56,983 bases of DNA from positions 1-56,983 of the forward strand of contig VAYS01000013.1 in assembly GCA_005883215.1 (NCBI GenBank), read 5' to 3'. The notes under the pieces are model-generated. The model was not told where the DNA came from. It worked only from the letters and a program-made list of their open reading frames with translations, and searched no databases. Shown here piece by piece: positions 38,176 through 45,687 of this stretch. Each line of letters begins with the position of its first letter. Position 1 is the first letter of the stretch. Origin of the DNA: Actinomycetota bacterium. GTDB taxonomy: Bacteria > Actinomycetota > Thermoleophilia > Solirubrobacterales > Solirubrobacteraceae. The position numbers were made by a program, and so were the translations under genes.

Positions 38176-39504
38176 GTGGCAGGCAGTCGTAAATGGCGAG
38201 CGGTAGGGATGGCGTTGCTGCTCGCCGTCTCGAGCGCGGTGGCCGCCACCGTGGCGGGCGGGGAGGGTCACCGTTGGAATGCCCCGGTGGCGGTGGCCAA
38301 CGAGCCGAGCCAGCCGCTGGTGGGTGTCAGTGACGATGGGCAGGCAGTGCTGGTATGGGCCCAGGTCCTTGGTCCCCGGAGCGCGGAAGTCCGCTTCTCT
38401 GCACGCCCTGCGGGTGGCAGCTGGTCTGCGCCGAGACCGCTAGCTGGCATCCACGGCGGGGAGCTAAGGCTGGCGGTTGCGGGCAACGGGGATGCCGCGG
38501 TCGGCTCAAACGATGAGCTCACTGGCCTGACCCGAGCTTCGACGCGACCGGCCAGCGGAGACTGGGGCACGGCCAGTTCTTTGGGTCGATACGAGTCCAA
38601 GGGTTTGGGCGGCCCGCTTCTGGGGATCGACGCTAACCGGGGAGTCCTGGCGGTCGTCGACCGAGCGCGGGGCCCAGAGGGCTTTGAACGCGGACGGCTG
38701 TTCGGGATCGACGGGCGGGTAGGCGGTGGTTGGCGGGCCGCCAGGCCGCTGACGGGTGCGCGGCAGAACGCCCAACAGCCCGACCTCGCGGTCAACCCTC
38801 GTGGCGACGCGGCGGTGGCGTGGACCCGGGGAGACCGGCGTGGGGTCAGGCTGGCGGGGATCCAGGTTTCGCTGCGCCAGGCCGGCGGGCGCTGGACCAC
38901 CCCGGTCACGATCTCCCGGGCAGGCGGCACACCCAAGGTGGGGGTGGACGCCCACGGTGCGCCCACCGTGGCGTGGGTGCAGGGGCGCCGTCGCAAGCTC
39001 TTTCTGTGGTCCCGATCCGCCGACCCAAGCGGACATTGGGAACGACCGCAGCGTGTCGGCCCGATCTCCGATGCGGTCAACGGCGCAGTGTTAGGCATCG
39101 ATGCCACAGGCGACGCCCTCGCCTGCGGGTCAACGGCCGATCCCAGCCCGGCCGGGCGCCGGGTAGGACGCCTCGACGTCGTTTGCGCACAACGCAGAGG
39201 TGGTCAGCCGTGGGGTCGTTCGCGGCAGGTTTCGCCCTTGGGGGAGTACGGGGCAAACCCGGTCCTGGCGATGAACGCCAGTGGCGATGCGATCGTCGCC
39301 TGGATTGGCAGCCGCGCTGCCATAAGCGCGGCCGTCTACCAGCCCAGCATGGGTTTCGGCCCCACCCGGTCGATTTCGCCTCCCCGGGCGATGACTCCGT
39401 CCGTCGCCATCGACGCGCAAGGGCGTGCACTTGTCGCCTACCAGGTGCCCACCACCGCCGACACGGAAGGCCCCAGCCAACTCCAGGTTGCCGCGTTCGA
39501 GTAA
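38176..39504 (+). CDS. Secreted beta-propeller (sialidase/BNR-like) protein
   Basis: 442 aa from GTG 38176, with TACGGT 8 nt upstream. Signal peptide RAVGMALLLAVSSAVAATVAGG. Repeating units 'W.apv.va....q..vgv..dG.avlvWaq' appear at VGVSDDGQAVLVWAQ, LAVAGNGDAAVGSN, LAVNPRGDAAVAWTR, VGVDAHGAPTVAWVQG, LAMNASGDAIVAWIG and VAIDAQGRALVAYQ: six blades. I know the fold as common in Thermoleophilia exported proteins. No catalytic sialidase residues (Arg triad, FRIP) seen; probably a binding protein. Confidence 0.85.
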   Translation: MAGSRKWRAVGMALLLAVSSAVAATVAGGEGHRWNAPVAVANEPSQPLVGVSDDGQAVLVWAQVLGPRSAEVRFSARPAGGSWSAPRPLAGIHGGELRLAVAGNGDAAVGSNDELTGLTRASTRPASGDWGTASSLGRYESKGLGGPLLGIDANRGVLAVVDRARGPEGFERGRLFGIDGRVGGGWRAARPLTGARQNAQQPDLAVNPRGDAAVAWTRGDRRGVRLAGIQVSLRQAGGRWTTPVTISRAGGTPKVGVDAHGAPTVAWVQGRRRKLFLWSRSADPSGHWERPQRVGPISDAVNGAVLGIDATGDALACGSTADPSPAGRRVGRLDVVCAQRRGGQPWGRSRQVSPLGEYGANPVLAMNASGDAIVAWIGSRAAISAAVYQPSMGFGPTRSISPPRAMTPSVAIDAQGRALVAYQVPTTADTEGPSQLQVAAFE

Positions 39505-39555
39505 AAGCCAAGCGAGTGAGAACCCCAGCCCATCGCAGCCCCCTTTGGTGACCCA

Positions 39556-39623
39556 GATCCTCGCGGATCGCGCGGAACGGGGTTAGGCCGCGGATCGCGC
39601 GAGTTGGGGCCGCGGATCGCGCG
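39556..39623 (+). repeat. Core-word triplet
   Basis: CGCGG at 39562, 39589 and 39611. Within the 353-bp gap between the beta-propeller gene and the inverted repeat; I see no gene in that gap. Confidence 0.8.
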
Positions 39624-39847
39624 CCTGGGCGTCGGAAGTGTGATCGAGCGTTCCGGCGTTCCGTTCGCGGCGCTGGCGATGCCCCGGCGCCGCGCCCTTC
39701 GGCGCTCAACCGGCTGGCGATAAGGGGAAGGGGAGCATCCGGTGCTCGGACCTGGGGCCTGGTCGAGCGCTACGGTCGCCTGGCCCGGGAGAGAGGGAGT
39801 TACCCGCGTCGATCGTCCGGATGGCAGGCGCGGCATCCCTGCCGCTG

Positions 39848-40046
39848 GATCGCGGCGATGTTCCTGCCCAGGGCGGTGCACCTATCGGGTGGCGTCTGGG
39901 TCGGCGTTTGGATCGCCATCTGGCTCGCGATACCGCTGGTGTCTGGGGCCGCGATCGGACGGTGGTCGGCGCTCGTCCTACCCATGCTGGTCGTCTACGG
40001 CTGGATGCTTGTCGAGTACGTCAACAACCCCAACTGCAACCCACCC
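39848..40046 (+). repeat. Left arm of a perfect 199-bp inverted repeat
   Basis: Begins GATCGCGGCGATGTTCCTGC and ends AACTGCAACCCACCC. Base for base the reverse complement of 40652-40850 by eye. Confidence 0.9.
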
Positions 40047-40169
40047 CGAGTAGTTCTGCACCTCGACCGGCGGGTGGCATCCGCCTGGCTCTGGGCCGGC
40101 TGGCTCTGTGCAGTTGCCGTATGTGAAACTCACGGAGGTGCCTGGCTGAAAGTTGCGCACGTCACCTGA
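39858..40169 (+). pseudogene. Partial inverted copy of the membrane-protein gene at 40487-40906
   Basis: From ATG 39858, MFLPRAVHLSGGVWVGVWIA, then VYGWMLVEYVNNPNCNPP are identical to residues ~23-85 of the minus-strand gene. After 40046 the frame enters unrelated antisense sequence (RVVLHLDRRVASAWLWAGW) and stops at 40169. The natural N-terminus is replaced by upstream DNA. It exists only because of the inverted duplication. Confidence 0.75.
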
Positions 40170-40388
40170 GGCATCGTCGTTTAGCGAGTAGCCGTCGAAC
40201 GAGCGGCCCAGGTAGTAGACAGGGAACGCCCGGAAGTGGCGCACCAGCCCGAACCTGAGCGAAGCAGCGGGAGGCGTAGACGTCGTGCGCCGTGCGGGCT
40301 CACCGCAACCGGCCAGCAGGATTCCGGCGGCTGCCAACACACCGATAAGCGCCCTGCTGGACCTGGGCGTGAGAACCCCGACGAGCAT
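39978..40388 (-). pseudogene. Lipoprotein of 'YxLGxSF...FTYGxC' family, truncated by the inverted repeat
   Basis: ATG 40388 is taken; a TTG at 40406 is in frame. Signal peptide ALIGVLAAAGILLAGC; mature part FPVYYLGRSFDGYSLND, VSFTYGNCTEPAG, CHPPVEVQNYSG. At 40046 the frame crosses into the inverted repeat and ends with nonsense (WVAVGVVDVLDKHPAVDDQHG). Compared with the paralogues, the last ~80 residues are lost. Confidence 0.75.
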
Positions 40389-40460
40389 TCCGGAACCCGA
40401 TTCCAACTCTGACAGTGTGGCGAGCGGCCCCTCGGCCGTGAACTACGAGGTCGCCGCGGG

Positions 40461-40480
40461 TTGGGCCGCGGATCACGGGC
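40461..40480 (+). repeat. Core word, single copy
   Basis: TTGGGCCGCGGATCACGGGC, inside the DNA bounded by the inverted repeat, with the usual orientation. Confidence 0.75.
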
Positions 40481-40486
40481 GGGCCT

Positions 40487-40906
40487 CTACCTGGTGGACG
40501 GCAGGCTCGTCGGCGATGAGGACCTGGTCTGTTGGTGTCGTCGCCACAACTTTCCGCCGGCGATTCCCGTGGCCATGGCGATCAGCAGCGGGCCGAGCCA
40601 TACGATGGTGTAGAGCGGGGGGAGGTTGCCCCAGTCCTCGTCTTCGCCGCAGGGTGGGTTGCAGTTGGGGTTGTTGACGTACTCGACAAGCATCCAGCCG
40701 TAGACGACCAGCATGGGTAGGACGAGCGCCGACCACCGTCCGATCGCGGCCCCAGACACCAGCGGTATCGCGAGCCAGATGGCGATCCAAACGCCGACCC
40801 AGACGCCACCCGATAGGTGCACCGCCCTGGGCAGGAACATCGCCGCGATCTGCAGTAGCGGATAGAGAAGCACGGCCGCCCGTTTGCGTGACGCAATCCG
40901 CGCCAT
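40487..40906 (-). CDS. Four-helix membrane protein
   Basis: 139 aa from start at 40906. RAAVLLYPLLQIAAMFLPRA, VWVGVWIAIWLAIPLVSG, WSALVLPMLVVYGWMLVEYV and PLYTIVWLGPLLIAMATGIAGG are membrane segments. A loop NNPNCNPPCGEDEDWGN carries two Cys. The C-terminus (LWRRHQQTRSSS) is basic. Its central 199 bp form the right arm of the inverted repeat. Intact; role unknown. Confidence 0.75.
   Translation of the reverse strand: MARIASRKRAAVLLYPLLQIAAMFLPRAVHLSGGVWVGVWIAIWLAIPLVSGAAIGRWSALVLPMLVVYGWMLVEYVNNPNCNPPCGEDEDWGNLPPLYTIVWLGPLLIAMATGIAGGKLWRRHQQTRSSSPTSLPSTR
40652..40850 (-). repeat. Right arm of the perfect 199-bp inverted repeat
   Basis: Reverse complement of 39848-40046; 605 bp separate the arms. 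Confidence 0.9.
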
Positions 40907-40929
40907 GTCATACAGCTACCCGCTGGAGG

Positions 40930-41731
40930 TCAAGGATTTCGCGTCGCTTTTCGAACGAGCGCCGGTGGTTGGGCCGCTCCTCGGGCGGCGAGTTTCCGGT
41001 TGCGCTCTGCAATGCGTGCGTGGCGGGGACGTCCGTTGTTACGCCAGGTGACGCTCCGACCGTCGTTCCTGAGGAATCCCGGGTCGATGCCGCGACCGCG
41101 AGCGAGGAGCTTGGGGGGCGGCGGGAAGCGTTGGCGGAGAGCGGCTTGAGAGATAACGAGTACGAAGTGCTCCCGTCGGCTTCTACGGCATGCCCTTAGG
41201 ATCGAGCCTGGCGGCGAGGCACCACGGTTGTTGCACCCGATCCAGGCGAGGCTCCGATCGGGCCCGATCGCGGTGCGGGTGATGGCCGCTGATGCCCGCA
41301 ACCCCGACACGGTGACCTGGCTTGCAATCGATTCATCGAGGCCTAGAGTTGCGAGCTGAACTTGGGTCGTGCACGTGGGGTGGCTCGGATCCTGGCTGGC
41401 GCCTCGACAGTCCACCGCAAAGGCGAACAGCGAGCCACGAAACGACAGCGACCTTCGCTGCAGCACAACGCCCTCGAGGGGGCCGTCCACCCTTCCCGAA
41501 CGGCCGTCGCTGAATCGGCACGAGTCCACCTCGTCAGCGGTCGGGTCGTAGTAGACGGCTCCAGCACGGTCCGCGGCGATGACGCGCTGGATATATCGCG
41601 GGGGGCAGCCGTGGTGGCGCGTCACCGGCCCCCGCGCTGCGGTGCCATCGACGACGCCAGCGAGTGTCGCCGCCGCGGCGATCGCGGCCGTTGCGCACGC
41701 GTTTCGCAGTCGCGTCGAGACGACCCCACAT
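40930..41731 (-). CDS. Small 'TWxxxG' family secreted protein, signal peptide out of frame
   Basis: The main frame, open from GTG 41625, gives CPPRYIQRVIAADRAGAVYY, DSCRFSDGRSG and a C-terminal RNDGRSVTWRNNGRPRHARI, the family ending. Upstream in frame lies a signal-peptide-like STRLRNACATAAIAAAATLA with no start codon. Removing one G from the GGGG run at 41724-41727 links it to ATG 41731 (MWVVSTRLRNAC). So the gene is either just inactivated or the base is a sequencing error. Confidence 0.6.
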
Positions 41732-41793
41732 GGATTCCGCCATTGCCGGAGCTTGACGCGATCGTATACGCAGGAGTCCCACGAGAGACACTG

Positions 41794-42460
41794 TCAGCGC
41801 AGTGTCACGCGGCGCTTTTTGCCGGCCTTGATCCAGGTCAGCCGGTCGCCGTGTAAGTGCAGCGAGTTGGGAGCGATGCGATTGCCGGTGTCGAGCGTGC
41901 GGGAAGCGCCGGGCCGATCCCTTCCCGCCTCGTGTATCTCAAGCTGGGTAAACGTGCGTCCTTGCTTGGGACAAGGCGGCGCGACGCGGCTTAGGCGGCG
42001 CAGATTGCAGGATCCACGCCACCGAGCCATTCGGTCGTAGGACGACGCTTCCGGTGCCCTCTCTCACCGGGTATGTGGCCACGAAGGCGCCGCCTGGTGG
42101 CGGCTCCACGAGCGTCGCGATGAACAGTCCGATCGATACCCCGGTACCGGTCTCAAACGACCCGGAGAATGCGACCAGCGGGCCCGCGATCGCTACCGCG
42201 GGCTTGGGCGCCCAAGCGGACCCAGCGTCGAACCGATCGCCAGCCAGCGGCTCGACGTGGCCCACGCGATAGATGCAGCCGTAGAGCGTGCCGAGTCGCG
42301 TGGAGAGCACCGCGGCCTCTCGGTCGCGCACGAGCAGGCGGGCACCACGGATATGGCACCGTGCGGGCCTGGATGTCGCGATCGCCTGGTGGGCCGTGGT
42401 TGCATAGCTGCCGCCGGCGAGCAGGGCCCCGAGCGCAAAGATCTTGAGCCGGCGCCTCAC
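41794..42460 (-). pseudogene. Small 'TWxxxG' family secreted protein with 2-nt deletion
   Basis: GTG 42460 begins VRRRLKIFALGALLAGGSYA, a signal peptide, then CHIRGARLLVRDREAAVLS, LYGCIYRVGHVEPLAG and FSGSFETGTGVSIGLFIATLVEPP. Near 42010 two bases are missing relative to the copy at 26208 (GCAGGATCC versus GCAGGTGATCC), shifting the frame; the original ending (LHLHGDRLTWIKAGKKRRVTL) stays readable in the next frame to 41794. This copy has a good 5' end but broken 3' part, the mirror image of its duplicate. Confidence 0.75.
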
Positions 42461-42597
42461 AGGCCAGGACCGAATTATCAAGTGGCAGCTAGGGCGCCCG
42501 ACGCGGCGCAGGTCTCTAGCCGAGCGCACACCATGAGGCTAGGCGAGGCAGCCAGTCCGCAGCACCGGTGACCAGGCGCGTTGTGATCGACCTCGCT

Positions 42598-42620
42598 GTT
42601 TGGGCCGCGGATCGCGCGCG
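42598..42620 (+). repeat. Core word, single copy
   Basis: GTTTGGGCCGCGGATCGCGC just past the 3' end of the next minus-strand gene. Confidence 0.78.
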
Positions 42621-42633
42621 GGTAGGCGGGCGG

Positions 42634-43332
42634 TTATGTGCTGGTGCAGTTGCGGGTGGCGTGGGCTGGCGGCGAGAGCGTCAGGCTGCGCTGCTGGCCT
42701 GCGCTTTGCCAGGTCAGGACGTGATGCCGGATGCGCAGCTGCGAAAACCGCCCTGTCGTACCTTGTTCGAGCACGCGAGGGCCCGATGCGTCGTTGGAGT
42801 GGACTGAGGCGGCGGCAGCCGCTGACGGCGTGGTCGAGAAGTCGCTGGCTGTGGTGATCCACGCGGTCTCGCCGCCCTCTCCGACCGCGAGTTCTAGGAA
42901 GGCGGTGTCTTTGGCGTCAATGCATGACACGAGCTTGTGGGAGCGAAGGTCATATGCGTCAATCCCACCGAGATTGCCGAGATGGCCGGGACTAGCTGAA
43001 ACGCGTTGCGCGGCGACGAACGGCCCCGACAGCCGTACGAGCCCCACCAGGCTCTCGAGCACGGGCTGAGTAGAGCGGACCTGGTAGGCAATCGTCGTCC
43101 GTCGCCCCGTGGGGCGCCAGCAGCCGACGGCGGGCGCGTCCTCGGCCTCACTGGAGGAAAAAGCGAGATAGACCACGGCGAGCCGACTTGACGCCAGGAC
43201 CCTTGCGTGGCGCGGCAGCGCGCAGCGCTTGTGACGAGCGGGCCGGCCGATCGCCGATCCGGCCGGGACCGTCAATGCACAGAGGAGGAGGACGAGCGCG
43301 CACCACATCGCCAGTGCCAGATGTCGTCTCAC
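42634..43332 (-). CDS. Secreted protein of the small 'TWxxxG' family, intact
   Basis: 232 aa, GTG 43332 with TACCCT 6 nt upstream. Signal peptide LALAMWCALVLLLCALTVPAG; then CALPRHARVLASSRLAVVYL, VGCWRPTGRRTTIAYQ, LSGPFVAAQRVS, DLRSHKLVSCID, VGEGGETAWITTASD and the ending SQLRIRHHVLTWQSAGQQRSLTL. The best-preserved family member, useful as the reference for its decayed neighbours. Confidence 0.8.
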   Translation of the reverse strand: MRRHLALAMWCALVLLLCALTVPAGSAIGRPARHKRCALPRHARVLASSRLAVVYLAFSSSEAEDAPAVGCWRPTGRRTTIAYQVRSTQPVLESLVGLVRLSGPFVAAQRVSASPGHLGNLGGIDAYDLRSHKLVSCIDAKDTAFLELAVGEGGETAWITTASDFSTTPSAAAAASVHSNDASGPRVLEQGTTGRFSQLRIRHHVLTWQSAGQQRSLTLSPPAHATRNCTST

Positions 43333-43384
43333 CAGCCGAGGGTAGACCCATGCGTGTGGGTGTGGGCGGTCAGCGACGGTGGGG

Positions 43385-44857
43385 TCAGTGGCGCAGGGTG
43401 AAGTTTCCGCGGCGGCGCTGCGCGTGTGAGCCGGTGGTGTCTCGTTCGACGGCGGTGATGGTGAGGCGCAGGTGTCCGTGGCGACCGTAGACCGGGCCGG
43501 CCGCTTGGTCTGTGACGTCCAGGACGGGCCGGGTGGCGTCGGAGACGGGGTGTCCTTCGGCGATGGTGATGGGTCGTCCGTGGACGCGGGCGGTGGCTTT
43601 GGCGTAGGCCAGGGCGCAGGTGCCGGTAAACCCTCGGCAATCGAGCTTGAGCTTGAGGCCTCCGTTCTGAACCAGCCGAGGCGGCCCTTTCAGACGCAGA
43701 CGGCAGCGTCTGGGGCGCTGGGTGTGCGAGGCCGGGGAGGTGATGTCGTCTACGTGGATTTGCGCGGCGTCGCAGCCGCGGGTTACGAAGGCGACTTGGC
43801 GGCCGTCGAAGTCCATCCGGTCGTGCTGTTGTGCGTCGGAGACGTGTTTGGCCACGGTGCGTATGAGGTGTCCGCTTAGGTCTCTTACCGTCAAGACGTT
43901 GTCGTCCGGAATGACTTGTCCGGAGTCGACCCCTTGATCGAGGACGTACCGGGGGCGGCTGACCAGCGCTACGAGCCCGCCCGCGAGCTTGACGCTGAAC
44001 AGGCCGCTGTCCTGGAGCGCGACTGGGTGGATGCGAGGCTCTCTGATCGATACCCACGCGAGCCGCTCCCTGGACCCGGCCAGATAGGAGAACGCCATGG
44101 TCCCATCGGACTGCAGGGAAAGGCTTTGCAGGCCGCCCCCCGTGGACGAGTTCGCGAACTGCGGGCTCGGGGCAAGCGACAGCGCCGCCGACTTAGTCGC
44201 AAGGTCGAATACCAGCAGAGTGCCGGTATAGGCCGTGCCCTCCCCCCACGCCGCGTACCGACCAGCCAGGCGTATCGCGGATGCACCTGGTGACAACGCC
44301 GTGGTCTTGGGTGGTATGACCGAAAAGTCCTCGACCCGCGTGCTCCCAGGCTGACCGCCGCCCGGCCTATCGGTGAGGCACGGCGGCGCCGTAAATCCGA
44401 TCGTCGAGCCGTCCACCGCCAGCGACCCAATCGGGGAGCCGGGCGCGGCTACGTTTGGGCATCCTGGGTAAAGCGCGGCGAGTGGGCTCCCGATAGGCCC
44501 CGCGTAGGAGCTTGCGTTCCACGACGGTTGGACGTAAGAAACCGGCGGCAACAGGTACTTCCCCACTATCTGTACCGCCCACCGCTGGTCTGACGCGGCG
44601 ACATGCGTGTCAGCCAGATAGTGGTGCTTGCCGGGAAACGACTGCACCAGCCGCGGGCGTCCGCCGTTCCGCGGCGCGGTCTTCAGATCAATGCCGCCGT
44701 CGGCCCGGCCGTCTGCCCACAGCACTTGGTTGCCGGCGAACACTGGACCGGCCTCGGGCACGTTCGGCACCCGCACAACCACCGCCTGCGCCGATGAGGG
44801 CAGCAAACCGGGTAGAGCCGCGGCGAGCACGGCAGCCAGGCGCACGGGCGGGCGCAC
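43385..44857 (-). CDS. Large secreted beta-propeller-like protein
   Basis: 490 aa, GTG 44857. Signal peptide LAAVLAAALPGLLPSSAQA, then VPEAGPVFAGNQVLWADG. Internal strands 'i.laG.yaAwge', 'lvfdlatk', 'l.l..dG.mafsyl' repeat. Near the C-terminus RRCRLRLKGPPRLVQNGGLKLKLDCRGFTGTCALAYAKAT is a Cys-paired beta-sandwich, ending LRLTITAVERDTTGSHAQRRRG. Shares layout with 52144-53587 and 53939-55429. Extracellular; function unknown. Confidence 0.8.
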   Translation of the reverse strand: MRPPVRLAAVLAAALPGLLPSSAQAVVVRVPNVPEAGPVFAGNQVLWADGRADGGIDLKTAPRNGGRPRLVQSFPGKHHYLADTHVAASDQRWAVQIVGKYLLPPVSYVQPSWNASSYAGPIGSPLAALYPGCPNVAAPGSPIGSLAVDGSTIGFTAPPCLTDRPGGGQPGSTRVEDFSVIPPKTTALSPGASAIRLAGRYAAWGEGTAYTGTLLVFDLATKSAALSLAPSPQFANSSTGGGLQSLSLQSDGTMAFSYLAGSRERLAWVSIREPRIHPVALQDSGLFSVKLAGGLVALVSRPRYVLDQGVDSGQVIPDDNVLTVRDLSGHLIRTVAKHVSDAQQHDRMDFDGRQVAFVTRGCDAAQIHVDDITSPASHTQRPRRCRLRLKGPPRLVQNGGLKLKLDCRGFTGTCALAYAKATARVHGRPITIAEGHPVSDATRPVLDVTDQAAGPVYGRHGHLRLTITAVERDTTGSHAQRRRGNFTLRH

Positions 44858-44920
44858 ATATCCCGCAACGATCTACCTGGCCGTGGGTTGCGCACCACCG
44901 AGCCGGAGCGTGCCCGACTC

Positions 44921-44941
44921 GGTTGGCTCGCGGATCGCGCG
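44921..44941 (+). repeat. Core word, degenerate
   Basis: GGTTGGCTCGCGGATCGCGC between divergent genes. Confidence 0.7.
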
Positions 44942-45026
44942 GAACGTGAGCGTCTCGGCGGCCGGCGTTATGTGGCTCCGGCTGGCATAGTCCTCGCTGC
45001 CGACGCCATAGGACTCGTTCTCCGCG

Positions 45027-45623
45027 ATGTCTGACGTTCCGATCTTCTATTTCGATCTGGCCTCGCCGTACTCGTACCTGGCCTCACACCGGGTCGATGA
45101 CATGCTCGGTCCGCCTGTCGTCTGGCAGCCGATCCTGGTCGGCGCGTTGCACAAGCACTACCGGCGGGCCAGCTGGGGCGCGACCCCCGCGCTGCGCGCG
45201 GCGGGCATCGCCGAGATCGAGGACCGCGCTCGTGTCTACGGGCTGTCGCCGATCGTGTGGCCCGAGCCGTATCCGGCCAACACGCTGACCGCGATGCGCG
45301 CCGCCACCTGGGCCCACGCGCAGGGCCAGGCCCGTCGCTTCGCCGAGGCTGCCTTTGCGATGGCGTTCGTCGAGGGCCTTGACCTGACCGCTCGGCCAGT
45401 GGTGCTCGAGGCTGCCGACCGTGCCGGGCTCGACTCGGCGGAGCTCGACGCCGCGCTCGACGACCCCCAGCTCAAGCAGGCCCTGCGCGAGGCCAACGAC
45501 GCCGCCATCGCCCAAGGCGTCTACGGCGTCCCCACCTTCGACGCGGGCGGACTGCTGTGGTGGGGAGACCACCTCCTACCAGCCGCCGCGGCAGCGCTCG
45601 GCCGGGATCCCGTGTCGGGTTAG
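45027..45623 (+). CDS. DsbA-family / 2-hydroxychromene-2-carboxylate isomerase-like protein
   Basis: 198 aa from ATG 45027. IFYFDLASPYSYLASHRVDDML is the kappa-class GST/HCCA isomerase start, where Ser replaces the redox Cys (SPYSYLA). WPEPYPANTLTAMRAATWAHAQG, then AIAQGVYGVPTFDAGGLLWWGDHLL carries the cis-Pro (GVPTF). The length is typical for the family. Likely a cytoplasmic glutathione- or thiol-dependent isomerase; the native substrate cannot be told. Confidence 0.92.
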   Translation: MSDVPIFYFDLASPYSYLASHRVDDMLGPPVVWQPILVGALHKHYRRASWGATPALRAAGIAEIEDRARVYGLSPIVWPEPYPANTLTAMRAATWAHAQGQARRFAEAAFAMAFVEGLDLTARPVVLEAADRAGLDSAELDAALDDPQLKQALREANDAAIAQGVYGVPTFDAGGLLWWGDHLLPAAAAALGRDPVSG

Positions 45624-45655
45624 CGCGGCTCATTTGGTTTCGACAGCGCCGAAGG

Positions 45656-45676
45656 GTGGGCCGCGGATCGCGCGGA
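45656..45676 (+). repeat. Core word, single copy
   Basis: GGTGGGCCGCGGATCGCGCG between convergent genes. Confidence 0.78.
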
Positions 45677-45687
45677 CCGGGGGTTGG

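Noticed and set aside
39780..40910. Insertion sequence as the cause of the inverted repeat
   Set aside because: The arms are parts of a membrane-protein gene, not terminal repeats, and the 605 bp inside hold no transposase.
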